Assembly: GCA_946894095.1 (NCBI GenBank)
Contig: OX335665.1
Coordinates: forward strand, 9,682,001 to 9,746,000
Reading direction: 5' to 3'
DNA from: Incurvaria masculella
Taxonomy: Eukaryota > Arthropoda > Insecta > Lepidoptera > Incurvariidae
Length of the DNA stretch: 64,000 nucleotides
Made by a program: the position numbers and the translations under genes. Under the pieces are notes generated by a model, which saw only the letters and a program-made list of their open reading frames with translations, was not told where the DNA came from and ran no database searches. Shown piece after piece: positions 22,101 to 48,437 of the stretch (position 1 is its first letter; the number at the start of each line of letters is the position of its first letter).

Positions 22101-25100
22101 TGAGTACGTCGGCCAGCTAGCTACCCCGTACACCCCCTTCGGTACCATGTTGCCCGGGCGGGACCCCGCCGGCAGCCCGCAGCCCAAGCTGGGCCACCCA
22201 CTACTCGTCTCCTTGGGGACCAAGTACGGCAAGTCAGCAACTCAGCTCGTGCTTAGATACCTGGTGAGTACGTCGGCCAGCTAGCTACCCCGTACACCCC
22301 CTTCGGTACCATGTTGCCCGGGCGGGACCCCGCCGGCAGCCCGCAGCCCAAGCTGGGCCACCCACTGCTCGTCTCCTTGGGGACCAAGTACGGCAAGTCA
22401 GCAACTCAGCTCGTGCTTAGATACCTGGTGAGTACGTCGGCCAGCTAGCTACCCCGTACACCCCCTTCGGTACCATGTTGCCCGGGCGGGACTCCGCCGG
22501 CAGCCCGCAGCCCAAGCTGGGCCACCCACTGCTCGTCTCCTTGGGGACCAAGTACGGCAAGTCAGCAACTCAGCTCGTGCTTAGATACCTGGTGAGTACG
22601 TCGGCCAGCTAGCTACCCCGTACACCCCCTTCGGTACCATGTTGCCCGGGCGGGACTCCGCCGGCAGCCCGCAGCCCAAGCTGGGCCCACCCACTGCTCG
22701 TCTCCTTGGGGACCAAGTACGGCAAGTCAGCAACTCAGCTCGTGCTTAGATACCTGGTGAGTACGTCGGCCAGCTAGCTACCCCGTACACCCCCTTCGGT
22801 ACCATGTTGCCCGGGCGGGACTCCGCCGGCAGCCCGCAGCCCAAGCTGGGCCCACCCACTGCTCGTCTCCTTGGGGACCAAGTACGGCAAGTCAGCAACT
22901 CAGCTCGTGCTTAGATACCTGGTGAGTACGTCGGCCAGCTAGCTACCCCGTACACCCCCTTCGGTACCATGTTGCCCGGGCGGGACTCCGCCGGCAGCCC
23001 GCAGCCCAAGCTGGGCCCACCCACTGCTCGTCTCCTTGGGGACCAAGTACGGCAAGTCAGCAACTCAGCTCGTGCTTAGATACCTGGTGAGTACGTCGGC
23101 CAGCTAGCTACCCCGTACACCCCCTTCGGTACCATGTTGCCCGGGCGGGACTCCGCCGGCAGCCCGCAGCCCAAGCTGGGCCACCCACTGCTCGTCTCCT
23201 TGGGGACCAAGTACGGCAAGTCAGCAACTCAGCTCGTGCTTAGATACCTGGTGAGTACGTCGGCCAGCTAGCTACCCCGTACACCCCCTTCGGTACCATG
23301 TTGCCCGGGCGGGACTCCGCCGGCAGCCCGCAGCCCAAGCTGGGCCACCCACTGCTCGTCTCCTTGGGGACCAAGTACGGCAAGTCAGCAACTCAGCTCG
23401 TGCTTAGATACCTGGTGAGTACGTCGGCCAGCTAGCTACCCCGTACACCCCCTTCGGTACCATGTTGCCCGGGCGGGACTCCGCCGGCAGCCCGCAGCCC
23501 AAGCTGGGCCACCCACTGCTCGTCTCCTTGGGGACCAAGTACGGCAAGTCAGCAACTCAGCTCGTGTTGAGATACCTGGTGAGTACGTCGGATAACTACC
23601 CCGTACACTCTTTCGGCTTCGCGCCGCACCCTGAATGAGACCTACCAAATTCCACAGGAAGGTTAATATTTTTACACCAGTCATTTCAACTTCAACTCGA
23701 TAGTGTAAGAGCCATATATGCAAAGGAGGCATTCTCCAATATAAAATGGGGATTTTGTAATATAAAAAGAAAATACTGCAATCTCCCAAACGCTACAACT
23801 GCCTTGTAGCAAAGGCGGCAAAATGGCATTCTCAATTTCATATTGAAAGCAAAAATGCCAATATTTATCTATTTTGTATATGCATAGTAGAAGTGTTCAC
23901 AAATAGGTATGTACACAAGACTAATGTCTTGTAATACGTCCAACAGCAAGATCAAAAATACTTGTGCATTGCTACCCAACAAGGTGTGGCCCGTTCTAGA
24001 GTTAGCAATTATATGATACTCGTACATTTAAGGGCCTGGTACTAGCCAAATCGCAAAGTTAGACGAGGAACCCCAAGTTAACTAACTAAATCTGACGATT
24101 ATAAGTGTCATTCTTACAATATATGATTCCTTGTCTAGGAATCGAATTATTTTCGTTAATGTATGTTTCCTTTTTCTATACAAAATACATTGCGGAAACG
24201 GTGTCCATTTTCGAACTTTTTTGACTAAATGTAGAAATCTAAAAGCAAATGGAATTTTTTGTTTATGCATATATGCTATTTTTGCTTATATCTAGAAATC
24301 GAATTACTTTCAGATTTCTAATGAGAAAAATCAACTTTTTTATTTTTATTATTATTTAAATAAATGATGGAATAAAAAAATATTAACAATCCATTATCAG
24401 TCTGGAGTTCTATTTGGATTTGCTGAAGCGTTTCACTAGATATTATTACATTTGTTAAAAAGTGCATTTGTATGGCGCGAGTAGTTGGCTAGTCCTAGCG
24501 CCTTAAATGTAACAGCTGTAAGCAAGCACAAATTGCCAGATGTAAGCACAGGTGTGATGAGAGACATATGAGTAGTGTTTGGATGAATCTGCTCGTGAAT
24601 CTATTTGCTGAAATACACTTTTTAAATCATTATTACTTCTGTTTCTCAACATACATTTTAGCTTCTAAAATAAAAAAAAAACTGCATGCATGGTTACTTT
24701 TAATCTGTAGTTAGTTTTGGAGTTCCTGTAAAATTAGACATGATAAAGATTGCCACCTCTGCATTTATGACTCCTGCTGTTTTAATTGCATGAATGAATA
24801 CGCTTCGGATTCTAACAAGTACTCAGATTTTATTAATTACATTTTTCTCGCCCATTACAAGTCTCAGCCCCGGTTGCACGAAGAAACGGCTGTGTTAATA
24901 AATGTTCAAACACGTCACTTTTAGTGAACCGCAAAGAGTTCCTTCAATACTGTCCACACAAAGTGACGTGTTTTCATACTTTGGCGTTGATTTTGATTTT
25001 TAGGGTTCCGTACCCAAAGGGTGAAAACGGAACCCTATTACTAAGCCTCCGCTGTCCGTCCGTCCGTCCGTCCGTTCGTCCGTCCGTTCGTCTGTCCGTC

Positions 25101-25714
25101 TGTCACAGGGCTTTATCTCAGTAACCGTAACAGATAGACAGCTGAAATTTTCACAGAGTGTGTATTTATTTTGCCGCTATAACAACAAATAGGTAAGATT
25201 AAGAAATAATGTAAATTAAAGGGGGTCCCCATACAAAAAACGTGATTTTTTTGTATACATTTTTTTACGATGGTACGGAACCCTTCGTGTGCGAGTCCGA
25301 CTCGCACTTGGCCGGTTTTTTGTTCTTTCGTGCACTCGGCCCTCAACCTGCAGCTGTCATGGCACGCCTGACAGCCAGCCCTCTGACCGGTAAACAATAC
25401 TTTAGTCACTATCGTTACACCTGCCTTTCTTAGTTCGTCGGTTTCAAACTGCTGCTAAGATCTGTTCCGTTTCTCAGTACCAGCGAGGCATCATCTCCAT
25501 TCCGAAGACCATCACCAAGAGTCGCGTGCTCGAGAACGCCTCCATCTTCGACTTCGAGTTGTCGCCGGAGGACGTCGTCTCGCTCGGCCAGTTCGACGTG
25601 GGCTACCGGACCATCTGGCAGGAGCAGTGGCAGGACCACCCCCACTACCCCTTCCAGCGCCAGGACATCGTCACGCCCGCAACGCCCGAATTCCTACTCA
25701 AGTGGGACGACTGA
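16176..25714 (+). CDS. Aldo-keto reductase 2 (AKR2E-like), 7 exons
   Basis: Tandem paralogue of the upstream reductase; the same chemistry is expected. Exons: 16176-16184, 17210-17290, 19266-19448, 20278-20394, 21060-21227, 21896-22099, 25478-25714, all phase 0, giving 332 residues. Exon lengths match paralogue 1 except exon 2, which is one codon shorter. Tetrad: Asp57 and Tyr62 (HVDTAHLY), Lys91 (VTTK), His124 (LIHWP). Cofactor motif IPKTITKSRVLEN with Lys264 and Arg270. Exon 1 encodes only M-A-K before GTACGT. All donors are GT. Introns carry a palindromic TTAA element starting 10 nt after the exon 2 donor, two non-LTR retrotransposon fragments (introns 3 and 4), and a nine-copy exon 6 array at the start of intron 6. 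No coding break is seen, so it is probably functional. No canonical AATAAA lies close after the stop; AATATA near 25778 is the nearest variant. Confidence 0.9.
16435..16570. mobile_element. SINE-body fragment in AKR2 intron 1
   Basis: TATTATGAAATGCAACTAA...TTTAATCAATCACTC...GGCGTTCACC...TTTACCATGG, a diverged copy of the body of the tRNA-headed repeat at 52961-53130. Confidence 0.5.
17301..18215. mobile_element. TTAA-GGTGGCCC element plus inverted partial copy (palindrome)
   Basis: Starts TTAA-GGTGGCCCAACCCG 10 nt after the AKR2 exon 2 donor and runs to CGCCGGGTTGG at 17826; from 17827 a reversed partial copy of the same family follows, giving a head-to-head palindrome to about 18215. The same family occurs at 40958 and 47699. 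Confidence 0.75.
19620..19935 (-). pseudogene. Jockey-type RT C-terminal fragment in AKR2 intron 3
   Basis: Minus-strand translation HWLMGKSLRLSIYNKILLY...WNYGIQLCGTASNDNIEIL...DEIRRH matches the conserved region after the RT domain of jockey-like elements. The middle is degraded and flanks are non-coding. Confidence 0.75.
20489..21000 (-). pseudogene. Non-LTR element RNase H and C-terminal tail fragment in AKR2 intron 4
   Basis: Minus strand: VILRCVPGHSGIDGNESADE (RNase H) then, further along, LTDHCNLNKHLHGIRL and CIFCREQEETLIHILCDC, the CCHC-like tail typical of RNase H-bearing non-LTR elements. The reading frame is interrupted between the blocks. Confidence 0.8.
22100..23590 (+). repeat. 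Tandem array of AKR2 exon 6 tail plus donor (164-165 bp x 9)
   Basis: After the real exon 6 donor (GTGAGT at 22100), a unit made of about 27 nt of intron plus the exon from YTPFGTM to LRYL plus GTGAGT repeats nine times; the AGATAC before each donor is at 22255, 22419, 22583, 22748, 22913, 23078, 23242, 23406 and 23570. Copies share differences from the exon (for example GGTACC for GGCACC). Copies 1-2 keep ACCCCGCC while 3-9 have ACTCCGCC; copies 4-6 share a one-base insertion. The last copy differs at the end of the exon. In-frame TAG in the intronic part ends read-through after about six residues. No polypyrimidine tract precedes the units, so they add donors but not spliceable exons. Confidence 0.95.
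25002..25322 (+). mobile_element. Dispersed CGGCCAAGTGCGAG repeat, copy 3
   Basis: Complete copy: AGGGTTCCGTACCC...GAACCCTATTACTAAG, a CCGT microsatellite, CACAGAGTGTGTATTTATTTTG, ACGTGATTTTTTT, and GACTCGCACTTGGCCGG at the end. It lies in AKR2 intron 6, about 155 nt before exon 7. Confidence 0.8.
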
Positions 25715-25916
25715 CTGGCTCGATGCGCTTGATTCGACCGACTGGCTTGGTTTAGTATTACTTTTGCTACTGGAGAAATATACGTCTGCCCTAATCAAAG
25801 GTGTACCTACTTATTTATGGCTTAATAACATAATATATTATGTATAGTATTGTTTATTCATAATCCAGACAGTATACTGGACTCGGATTTGTCATGGCTA
25901 ATACCACACAATGTCA

Positions 25917-26110
25917 GTCAGTCAGTCAGTCAGCGTGTTTGCGTCCACTGCTGGACATACGCCTCTCCAATCCTTTTCCAGTCCTCCCGGCCCTCAGCGG
26001 TACGGAACCACTGCTTTCCGCCGACGCACTCGATGTCGTCTTCCCACCTGGCGGGTGCTCTTCCCACACTCCGTTTGCCTGTCCACGGCCGCCAGTGTAG
26101 GACCGTCATG
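25917..26110 (-). pseudogene. RTE-like retrotransposon C-terminus with (GACT)n tail
   Basis: Minus-strand translation has RWEDDIECVGG...WFRTAEGREDWKRIGEAYVQQW, the C-terminal motif of lepidopteran endonuclease/RT elements, followed by a TCAGTCAGTCAG microsatellite. A related copy lies at 56880-57056. Confidence 0.8.
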
Positions 26111-26778
26111 ATATTTGCCCAATACACCACATTCCCGAAGGAATTGGGGATTCCCTTTATGAGCACGGCTAAACTGATCTGGATATTAAAATGCAACCTA
26201 ACTAATTATGATGCATTCCAAAAAATATTTTATAGCGATTTTGTTTCTGAAAAATGCCTTATGCATTGAATTGTAATGTATGGATTATAAATAACGTGAC
26301 CATTTCAATTTTGGCCCAAAACGGGACATCGGCTTATTTACTTCCCTCTATGCATGGCTATCAATGGTAGTGTCAATTCTTGAAATTCCGCACTCAGAAA
26401 TCAGGACTCTTTCAGTAGAGAACACAATTTATAAGTTTTCAAAGCAGTTTCCTCGACGGAAAAAATCTTATAATCAAACATATTTGAATGCAGTTTTTAT
26501 CTAGGTATATCTTTATCCTTCTCATCAATTGCTTACTATCAGGCTAAATTACCTAAAAAGAGGCAGTGGGGTTTAACATGAGAAGTGGGGGAAAAATTAC
26601 TTACGTTTCTTTTGACTTCAACGACACCACAGGTTGAGCGGCAGGCATGTAATAGTAAAGAAACAACAAAACAACTTTCACAAACTTTATTTGTAAAACA
26701 TGACCACAAATGTCATTTTGCAACATCATTGTGTTCTACATTCTAATTGAATTGATAAACTGACTCTCCCTTTGCGAC

Positions 26779-27213
26779 TGTAGGTACAGATTGTAGGTAA
26801 AGACAGTAGGTACAGACTGTAGATACAGACTGTAGGTACAGACTGTAGGTACAGACTGTAGATACAGACTGTAGGTACAGACTGTAGGTACAGACTGTAG
26901 ATACAGACTGTAGGTACAGACTGTAGGTAGAGATTGTAGGTAAAGACAGTAGGTACAGACAGTAGGTACAGACTGTAGATACAGACTGTAGGTACAGACT
27001 GTAGGTACAGATTGTAGGTAAAGACAGTAGATACAGACTGTAGATACAGACTGTAGGTACAGACTGTAGGTACAGACTGTAGATACAGACTGTAGGTACA
27101 GACTGTAGGTACAGATTGTAGGTAAAGACAGTAGGTACAGACTGTAGATACAGACTGTAGGTACAGACTGTAGATACAGACTGTAGGTACAGACTGTAGG
27201 TACAGATTGTATG
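26779..27213. repeat. 13-bp minisatellite
   Basis: About 33 units of CTGTAGGTACAGA / CTGTAGATACAGA with a loose higher-order period near 39 bp. The minus strand stays open across it only because of the repeat. Confidence 0.95.
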
Positions 27214-27441
27214 TACAGGACATTTTATTATATGTAGCTTTACGTTATTTCAGAGAGTATCTTGTAATGAGAACTTAGCATCTATTACTAGTTACAAATC
27301 ACTGATCGAAAAAGATCATCAATTTCATTCATGGATTTTTATGTCAGTGTAGATTCAAGGGTAGATATATGTATTTTCAACACATTTATAGTAAGTAAAT
27401 ATACTTTTTCGTACTAAGCAGGTACGTCGCTTATTACAAGG

Positions 27442-27996
27442 AATGTGATATGTATGTATATATAATCGACCGTGAAGCAAGGACACATTAATTGATGAAA
27501 GAGCCCAGTAAAAAGAACTACTTTACAAATATACTGCAAGGCTGGACCCGAACCAGCAAAATGTATGTGGGTACAATCTTAAACACTTTGTTAGTAGGAG
27601 GCATTGATTACGGGAGGAGGGACTGCAGGAGAATCCCAAATTATGGGTATACAGCCGATGGCGAAATTGGTAGACGCAATACCCGCGAATGGAAAGTCTT
27701 GGTGCGTGGTCATCCGAGTCCTTAGCTTTCGCAGATGTGCTTGGAAAACTCTTAAGCGAGACCTCGGGCGATTCACGCTCCAAAATGTTTTTTGTTCGCC
27801 GCATAAGCATTGAAATTCAAAGAGGAAATGCTATAAGTATTTTAGGGACAATGGCTGCCTCGGCAGACCTAGAGGAGATATTTTATTTATAATGCACATA
27901 CTATATTCTCTATTTGTAAAGAAGTTTTTAATGGGCTCTTTCTTCAATTAATGCGTCCTTGCTTCACGGTCGATTATGCATACATAAATATCACAT
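27442..27996. mobile_element. Complete 555-bp element with ~65-bp TIRs and a tRNA-Leu-like block
   Basis: Left end AATGTGATATGTATGTATAT...GAGCCCA (27442-27507) is the inverse of the right end (27932-27996). The interior has a block TGGCGAAATTGGTAGACGC near 27660 that looks like the 5' part of bacterial/organellar tRNA-Leu. No transposase; a non-autonomous DNA element. A truncated copy lies at 12899. Confidence 0.85.
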
Positions 27997-28335
27997 TACA
28001 TTTATATGATTACATATTTCTACATAAATATAAAAATCCACGGACGGGAGATTTAGTGCATCCCTGAAATGCCTGCTCTATTCAAAGGTGTAAACCTATG
28101 GATTCGATGATCTAAGTGATTTGTGACTCGTAGTAGAGGCACTGTCATGATTGAGCAAAAAAGGTTGCAAATAAAAATAATAAATTTCCAAAGAAATCTA
28201 CAGATAATTTTAATGATGATAAAAAAAATAATTGAATTTCGAAATGTTTTATTCTCAATTTAAACTTCACATATTACCCCCAAAGATAACGTAAAGCATC
28301 AAAAAAAGGCCCTGTATTTGAACCATAACATAAAA

Positions 28336-31054
28336 TTTATTTCATATTGTTTTTACTAAATACTATCTATTCGGGTACCGCCCTTCTAGGAAGACACAAT
28401 GCCCTAACATTTGTTACGCAGAATGTCCTATAAATAATATTAATGCAATAATAATCTAAATGGCGATCGAGTAGTCGGTAATTTTTTTTTTGAAATAACA
28501 AAAAAAAAACAAATAATCATATCCCATAACAACTAAAGATGAGACGAAGAGATGAGAGAAAATATGCTAGGTACCAGCTTGACAGTCGAAAACTGTAAGC
28601 ACACATGTATATATTATTTAATGCACTCTATTAAGGCGCATATAGGTACTTATAGCACGGGCATAAACTGTACAGAAAGTTTCGTGTGGTTCACTACTTT
28701 ATGTGATTACCGATACATAAAATAGATTCCGGGTCAAAAAAGTCAAAGTAGCAAAAAAAAATACTTCCCAGTGATGTGACATCGTGACTACCAAAGCGAA
28801 CTTATTTTTCAACTCCATATTGTACTTAACATAGCTATGGCAGCTTGCACAGAACTTATACATGCCTCTTTATTGTTACACCCCCGATCACTCAATTGAA
28901 AAACCAGAGAAAGAAAATGAACATAGCAGTGGTTGTCGTAAGAAATGACTAGGACTCTCCTTATTTCTTTAAATTTTGACACACTTCCATTGTTGCTTCC
29001 ATTTGCACAGACAACCAAAGATTAAAGGGTACACTTCCGGTTCATAGAAAAGGTGAACAGTCAAAATATTTTGACTTTAGCCAAGAAACATAGGGCTGAC
29101 TATACATAAAAAACCGGCCAAGTGCGAGATGGACTCGCACATGAAGGGTTCTGTACCATCGTGCAAGATTTAACATAAAAAAATCAGGTATGGGGCCCAC
29201 ATTTAATTTTTATTATTTTTTAATTTTACCTATTTGTTGTTATAGCGGCAATATAAATACACAATCTGTGAAAATTTCAGCTGCCTACCTATTACGGTTC
29301 ATGAGATACAGCCCTGTGACAGACGGTCAGACGGACGGACGGACAGCAGAGGCTTAGTAATAGGGTTCCGTTTTCACCCTTTGGGTATGGAACCCCAAAA
29401 ACAGACTATGGTGTGTTAGGAATGAAATGCGTATAGAAAGCGTGAAAGCCTTCCCAGTAACAACCACGCCATGGTAATCCGATAAATCATCACTATTAAA
29501 TTTGTGCCATAAACTAAATGTATCATTTGATATGAAAAGTCTCTTCACAGAATGTTCATCTACAGGTTACCCCCGGATTCAATGTTGGCATGGTCTAGCA
29601 ACATATTTAATTCAACACTATCTTATATAACATTAACAATTAGGCGTTTTTGAAATTTGTAACCAATTTTTTACAGTTTGCAATAAAAACTAATTTCAAA
29701 GAAAGAACCATTTTAAATTAATTGTTCTAAAATTCATGAAATAACAGTTGCACAAAACATACGAAAAAAAAGTAGTTGTAATTGTAAATAAAATTAAAGC
29801 AATATATTTTACAAATACTGTGTTCTTATTTCTAAATGTACACCCAAAAGGGAGCCGTGGATATGTGCTGGCAAATGCCATGAACAAAACATTGTTTTTG
29901 CAATAAAATAAAAACATTTTCACCTGTCAAAGTAAACATATTTACTTTTCCAGGGCCTTTAATAATTTAGTAAGAGAAAAAAATGTTTAAAATTGTAAAA
30001 TAAGAAAAAAAAATTTTCAATATTATAACATTAAACAACACATCATAAAACAACGGAAAATCTAAAAACAAAATTAAAACATCTTAAAAAATATGAATGC
30101 AAAACGCGCCAATACAGAGACACATTTCTTTGCTAAGAACCTAACTTACTAAGGAACATTCTCAATGGCGTTGTCTATGTAAGTATACCTAAACTATGCA
30201 AAACACAAATATTGTGTTATAATGGACCCATAAATAAAAGAAACGGAATGGTGTGGCGTACAGTTGCGGGCAGACCAAAGTATTCACTTCTAGTTCGGTC
30301 ACACTTTTAGAAACAAGTGAGGTAGCATTAAGATCTTAGCACACAGTGTTACTTCGTCATTCTTTCAGTGTTGTTGTGGGGAATGGTTGCATAATCATGT
30401 TGACTTCATCATTTACATATATACATAGGATTATACCGCTTTCGATTGGAACCAAAGTTTGTGACATTATAATGTCAGTAGATGGCTTTGTTTTCACATT
30501 ATTACCATGCCTAAAAAGTATAACTATTTGCAAGGAAATAGCAGCTGACAAATTCGCTAGAGAAAAAAACATAACCTTATAAAAGGTTAAAAATAATTTA
30601 AACACTTCCACCTAGTGGGCATCAATGTCAACATAATTCAATACAAAATATGTCAAAGAACAAAAACAGCATCAATTTGACGTGGGCAAGCTATGATTGT
30701 GCCATGTGCTATAAGTAGCATTCCCCATTCCGAGGACGTGTCTCGCTTTGTTTCTTGTCCTGCTCTCTCCCTCGTCACTTTACTCCCTAAGTGCATACAT
30801 CGAAGTGCCCGCCACTGTACTAAAGTGCATCGCCTTCAACAGTTGCAACAGCTTACTACGATGCCTGGAAAAATATCATACCTCTACTTATATCATACAA
30901 TAACAGTACGTGTATAACTTTGATTGGCAGCAATCCCATAATGACACAAGTACGAACAGAAAACGAACGAACTTGAACACATCTCGTCCCGCTGACTGTG
31001 TCGATGCTTGTGGACTCGGAGCCGACTCCAACCAGCCCCCTCCCCCCACTCGTG
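28336..31054 (-). other. Candidate AHCYL 3' UTR region
   Basis: AT-rich DNA downstream of the AHCYL stop, with no credible ORF on either strand. It contains one dispersed CGGCCAAGTGCGAG-type repeat (29110-29398). A minus-strand AATAAA is present at 28336-28341 and another further on at 26686-26691; which is used cannot be told from sequence. Confidence 0.25.
29110..29398 (-). mobile_element. Dispersed CGGCCAAGTGCGAG repeat, copy 4
   Basis: Begins CCGGCCAAGTGCGAG, ends GGGTATGGAACCCCAAAA, with GACGGACGGACGG before the end. In the presumed AHCYL 3' UTR. Confidence 0.75.
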
Positions 31055-45638
<14,584 letters not shown>

Positions 45639-45639
45639 C

Positions 45640-47698
45640 TGAAAAGAGGAAGGCGTAACGTGAGGCTTTTTCTCCCTTGGGTGACAAAATAATCGAAAAA
45701 AAAAACATAAATTTCCCCTTTGTATTTTCTTATTTGAAGCTGTTCCAACTCATGCGAGGCAGCCGAATTAAATTAATTCTAGGGTAAATCCTTGTCTGGC
45801 TCCATTCCTTCTTGGCCACTTGTGGTAAACCCACATTGGTCCCGCTGTATCGAGGCTCCGGGATTACATCTGCCGGGATTACAGAAACAGACGATAGAAA
45901 ACCATACTTTACTCAAACCACTTTGCGTTAGTAATAAGTGATTGCCGGTTTGAAGTCGTCAAGTTAGTCGTGTTAGTGATATTTTAACTATAGCGCGGCA
46001 TATGGCGTGGCGCACGCCATGCTCTCTCTTATTTGGCGTCCGACGACGTACATCGTTTTTTGACTCCAGGTTGTAGGTACTTTGAGAGAAGTTTAGGACC
46101 GGGACAGTGAATCGGTGCATTCCCTACACGTGGCGCTACGTGACCTTTTAATAGATCGTAGAGTTTCCGCGAATAATGCACACGCTTCTGTCGTCATACA
46201 GTCTTACTGTATCTACCATTGATCTGGTGAAGACCACTCTTGATTTTATCAATTCGAATGCAAATTGAGATCGGTGCTGAAGATATATGCCCTCAATTCC
46301 ATGCTAAGGTTTTAAGGATTAAGCAGCAATTTCAAATTCCCGATAAAGTCAATGGCTATAAACGGACCAATACACATTGATAACCATACGTGCAACACTT
46401 GTTCGCGGGCGGGAACTCAACGACCGATGAGGCGCCGGTTGACGGCCCGGCGCGACGGAGGGTAAGCCTGCTCTAGCCTCGATCCAGATCTAAAGGTTGG
46501 GATACTTACTAGGTGCTCGAAGTTTCGTTGGTCCGAATTCCGCTGATCTGTCCCAGAGCACAGCCCAGAGTTGGAATAAATTGTAGACCACACTGCTTGA
46601 GGTCTACTTTATTAAAGGAGCAGTTTAGACCGATGAAGAACTGTCTGAATTGGGCTGTGGTTACGGCGCTTATAAGCAATAGCAGTAGTCTCACTGCATG
46701 TCGTCGTCGTAAAAGGGCGACAAGGGATTGGTCGTACGTGGTTAGGGTTCCACGTGAAACTTAAGGTTGCCTTCGTTACTCATTAATACGTGGAATGGTT
46801 AATCCCGCCCGCGTTGGCAACATCGCATTAAAATAATGATGGTCGAAGCGGCAATAATATCGGTTCAAAGTAGTCTTGCAATATTAGAACGGTCCTGGCA
46901 CGGCACCCAATTCTCAGGTTGTGCTGGACTTATATGATGACATATTAGCGATTAATGTCCAGTTACATGAAAACTTTTATTAATAAAATAACCATTAAAA
47001 TGCATCTCTACTCACAAGAACTTGTCACCGACATTATGGAGTGGCGTTTCTTGGTCATCTTGAGGCTTTCTTTCTTTCCGTTATCCGACATGTCTCCTTA
47101 CGTCATTGGAAATTAACAGTTCACATTTTAACTCTCCACTGTAATCACTACTGAAGCGGAGGCACTTTGCGGAATGTGTCGATTCTATAAGAGTAATATT
47201 TTTTATTCAAATGAGTAGTCAGCTCGGTTGTTAATCGCATTGTTAAAAGTTCACGGTTTAACAGGGCATATTGCGTGCGTATATTGGTTAATAGATTCGA
47301 TTTCACTCATCTACGATCCATAGTTATTCTACAGCGAACTCGGGACACGATATGCAGTACATATAAAATTGGTGGGTTGGAAGTTGATCGGTCCAAGCGC
47401 AAGCGGCTGCGCAGAACCAAAGCTAGATCGGGTTTGAGGAGCCGCGAACAAAAGCTTTTTTTTACAGGAGAGGTCAAATGATAAAATATGACAAATCCGA
47501 GTATAATGTGCTGCCTATGGACGATGAATAAACAATAAAACAAAAACTAAATAAGCCAGATGCAGGGACAAGTCCGTTTCTGACTGAAAAGGTACTTTTT
47601 TACCTATATTTTGAATTTGTCAGATTGGAAATATTTTAAGACTCGACAGGTTAGAGCTCAGTGACCCAATTTTTTTTTAAAGAGATGATGAGAGGTGT
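45640..47698. other. Non-coding region upstream of visible AHCYL exons
   Basis: Presumably AHCYL intron. I see no exon matching the Ser-rich N-terminus of the family. A dispersed-repeat fragment lies near 46775-46925. Short ORFs near 46510-46764 show no domain. Confidence 0.35.
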
Positions 47699-48437
47699 TT
47701 AAGGTGGCCCATCCCGCTCATCTCCCCATACAAAAGGGGTAAGAAGATCACGCCCATATTTCTTGTCAGAGATCCAAAATTTTGCTCAAAATAGCTTTAT
47801 TTGATCGAACTAGATGTCTGATGACCATTGGCATTGTAAAATTGTGTTTGGTTTCTAAGTTATAAGGTCCGAAAGTTCGAATTTTTCGCGCGTTTTATAC
47901 AATAACTTTGAAGGTGGATTACGCAATGATAAAGTAAGAACATCTTAAAAAGATTAGTCATCAGACATAGCTAATTTAATCAAGATGTATAATCTATTTG
48001 GTTTTTGTTAGATTTTTGACTACAGCGGTCGTGGTTTACTTTTAGCTATAAGTCGTTTTAAAATTAAAATTTTCGTAAATCTTACCAAATCATACGCTAT
48101 GCACATTGTCTTTTTTGTGGACATGTTGCATCTTAGATTAGTCATCAGACATAGCTTATTTAATCAAGATGTATAATCTATTTGGTTTTTGTTAGATTTT
48201 TGACTACAGCGGTCGTGGTTTACTTTTAGCTATAAGTCGTTTTAAAATTAAAATTTTCGTAAATCTTACCAAATCATACGCTATGCACATTGTCTTTTTT
48301 GTGGACATGTTGCATCTTCCTCATCACGGAGCCTGTCTTATTCTTTGAAACAGAGAAGGTCCCAGAGCGCAACAGCAGGGTTTTGTACCGTGCCCGCGAA
48401 TGAGTTAGTATAGGCCCGCCGGGTTGGGCCACCTTAA
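47699..48437. mobile_element. TTAA-flanked element with GGTGGCCC termini
   Basis: Flanked by TTAA on both sides (47699-47702 and 48434-48437). Termini GGTGGCCCATCCCG / CGGGTTGGGCCACC. 731 bp between the TTAAs, non-coding, with an internal tandem duplication of about 180 bp (47955-48135 and 48136-48315). TTAA target duplication suggests mobilisation by a piggyBac-type transposase (inference). Confidence 0.8.

Noticed and set aside
22100..23590. CRISPR-like repeat array
   Set aside because: Units are contiguous copies of a eukaryotic exon tail without unique spacers; the host is an insect.
22100..23590. Mutually exclusive alternative exons
   Set aside because: Units have donors but no polypyrimidine tract or acceptor and only part of the exon, so they cannot be swapped for the real exon.
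26726..27223. 165-codon Tyr/Leu/Val repeat protein
   Set aside because: A minisatellite read through; there is no start context and no non-repeat coding sequence.
46440..46480. Plus-strand exon starting ATGAGGCGCCGG with a GGTAAG donor
   Set aside because: Short and GC-rich, but it encodes no recognisable domain and has no partner exon.
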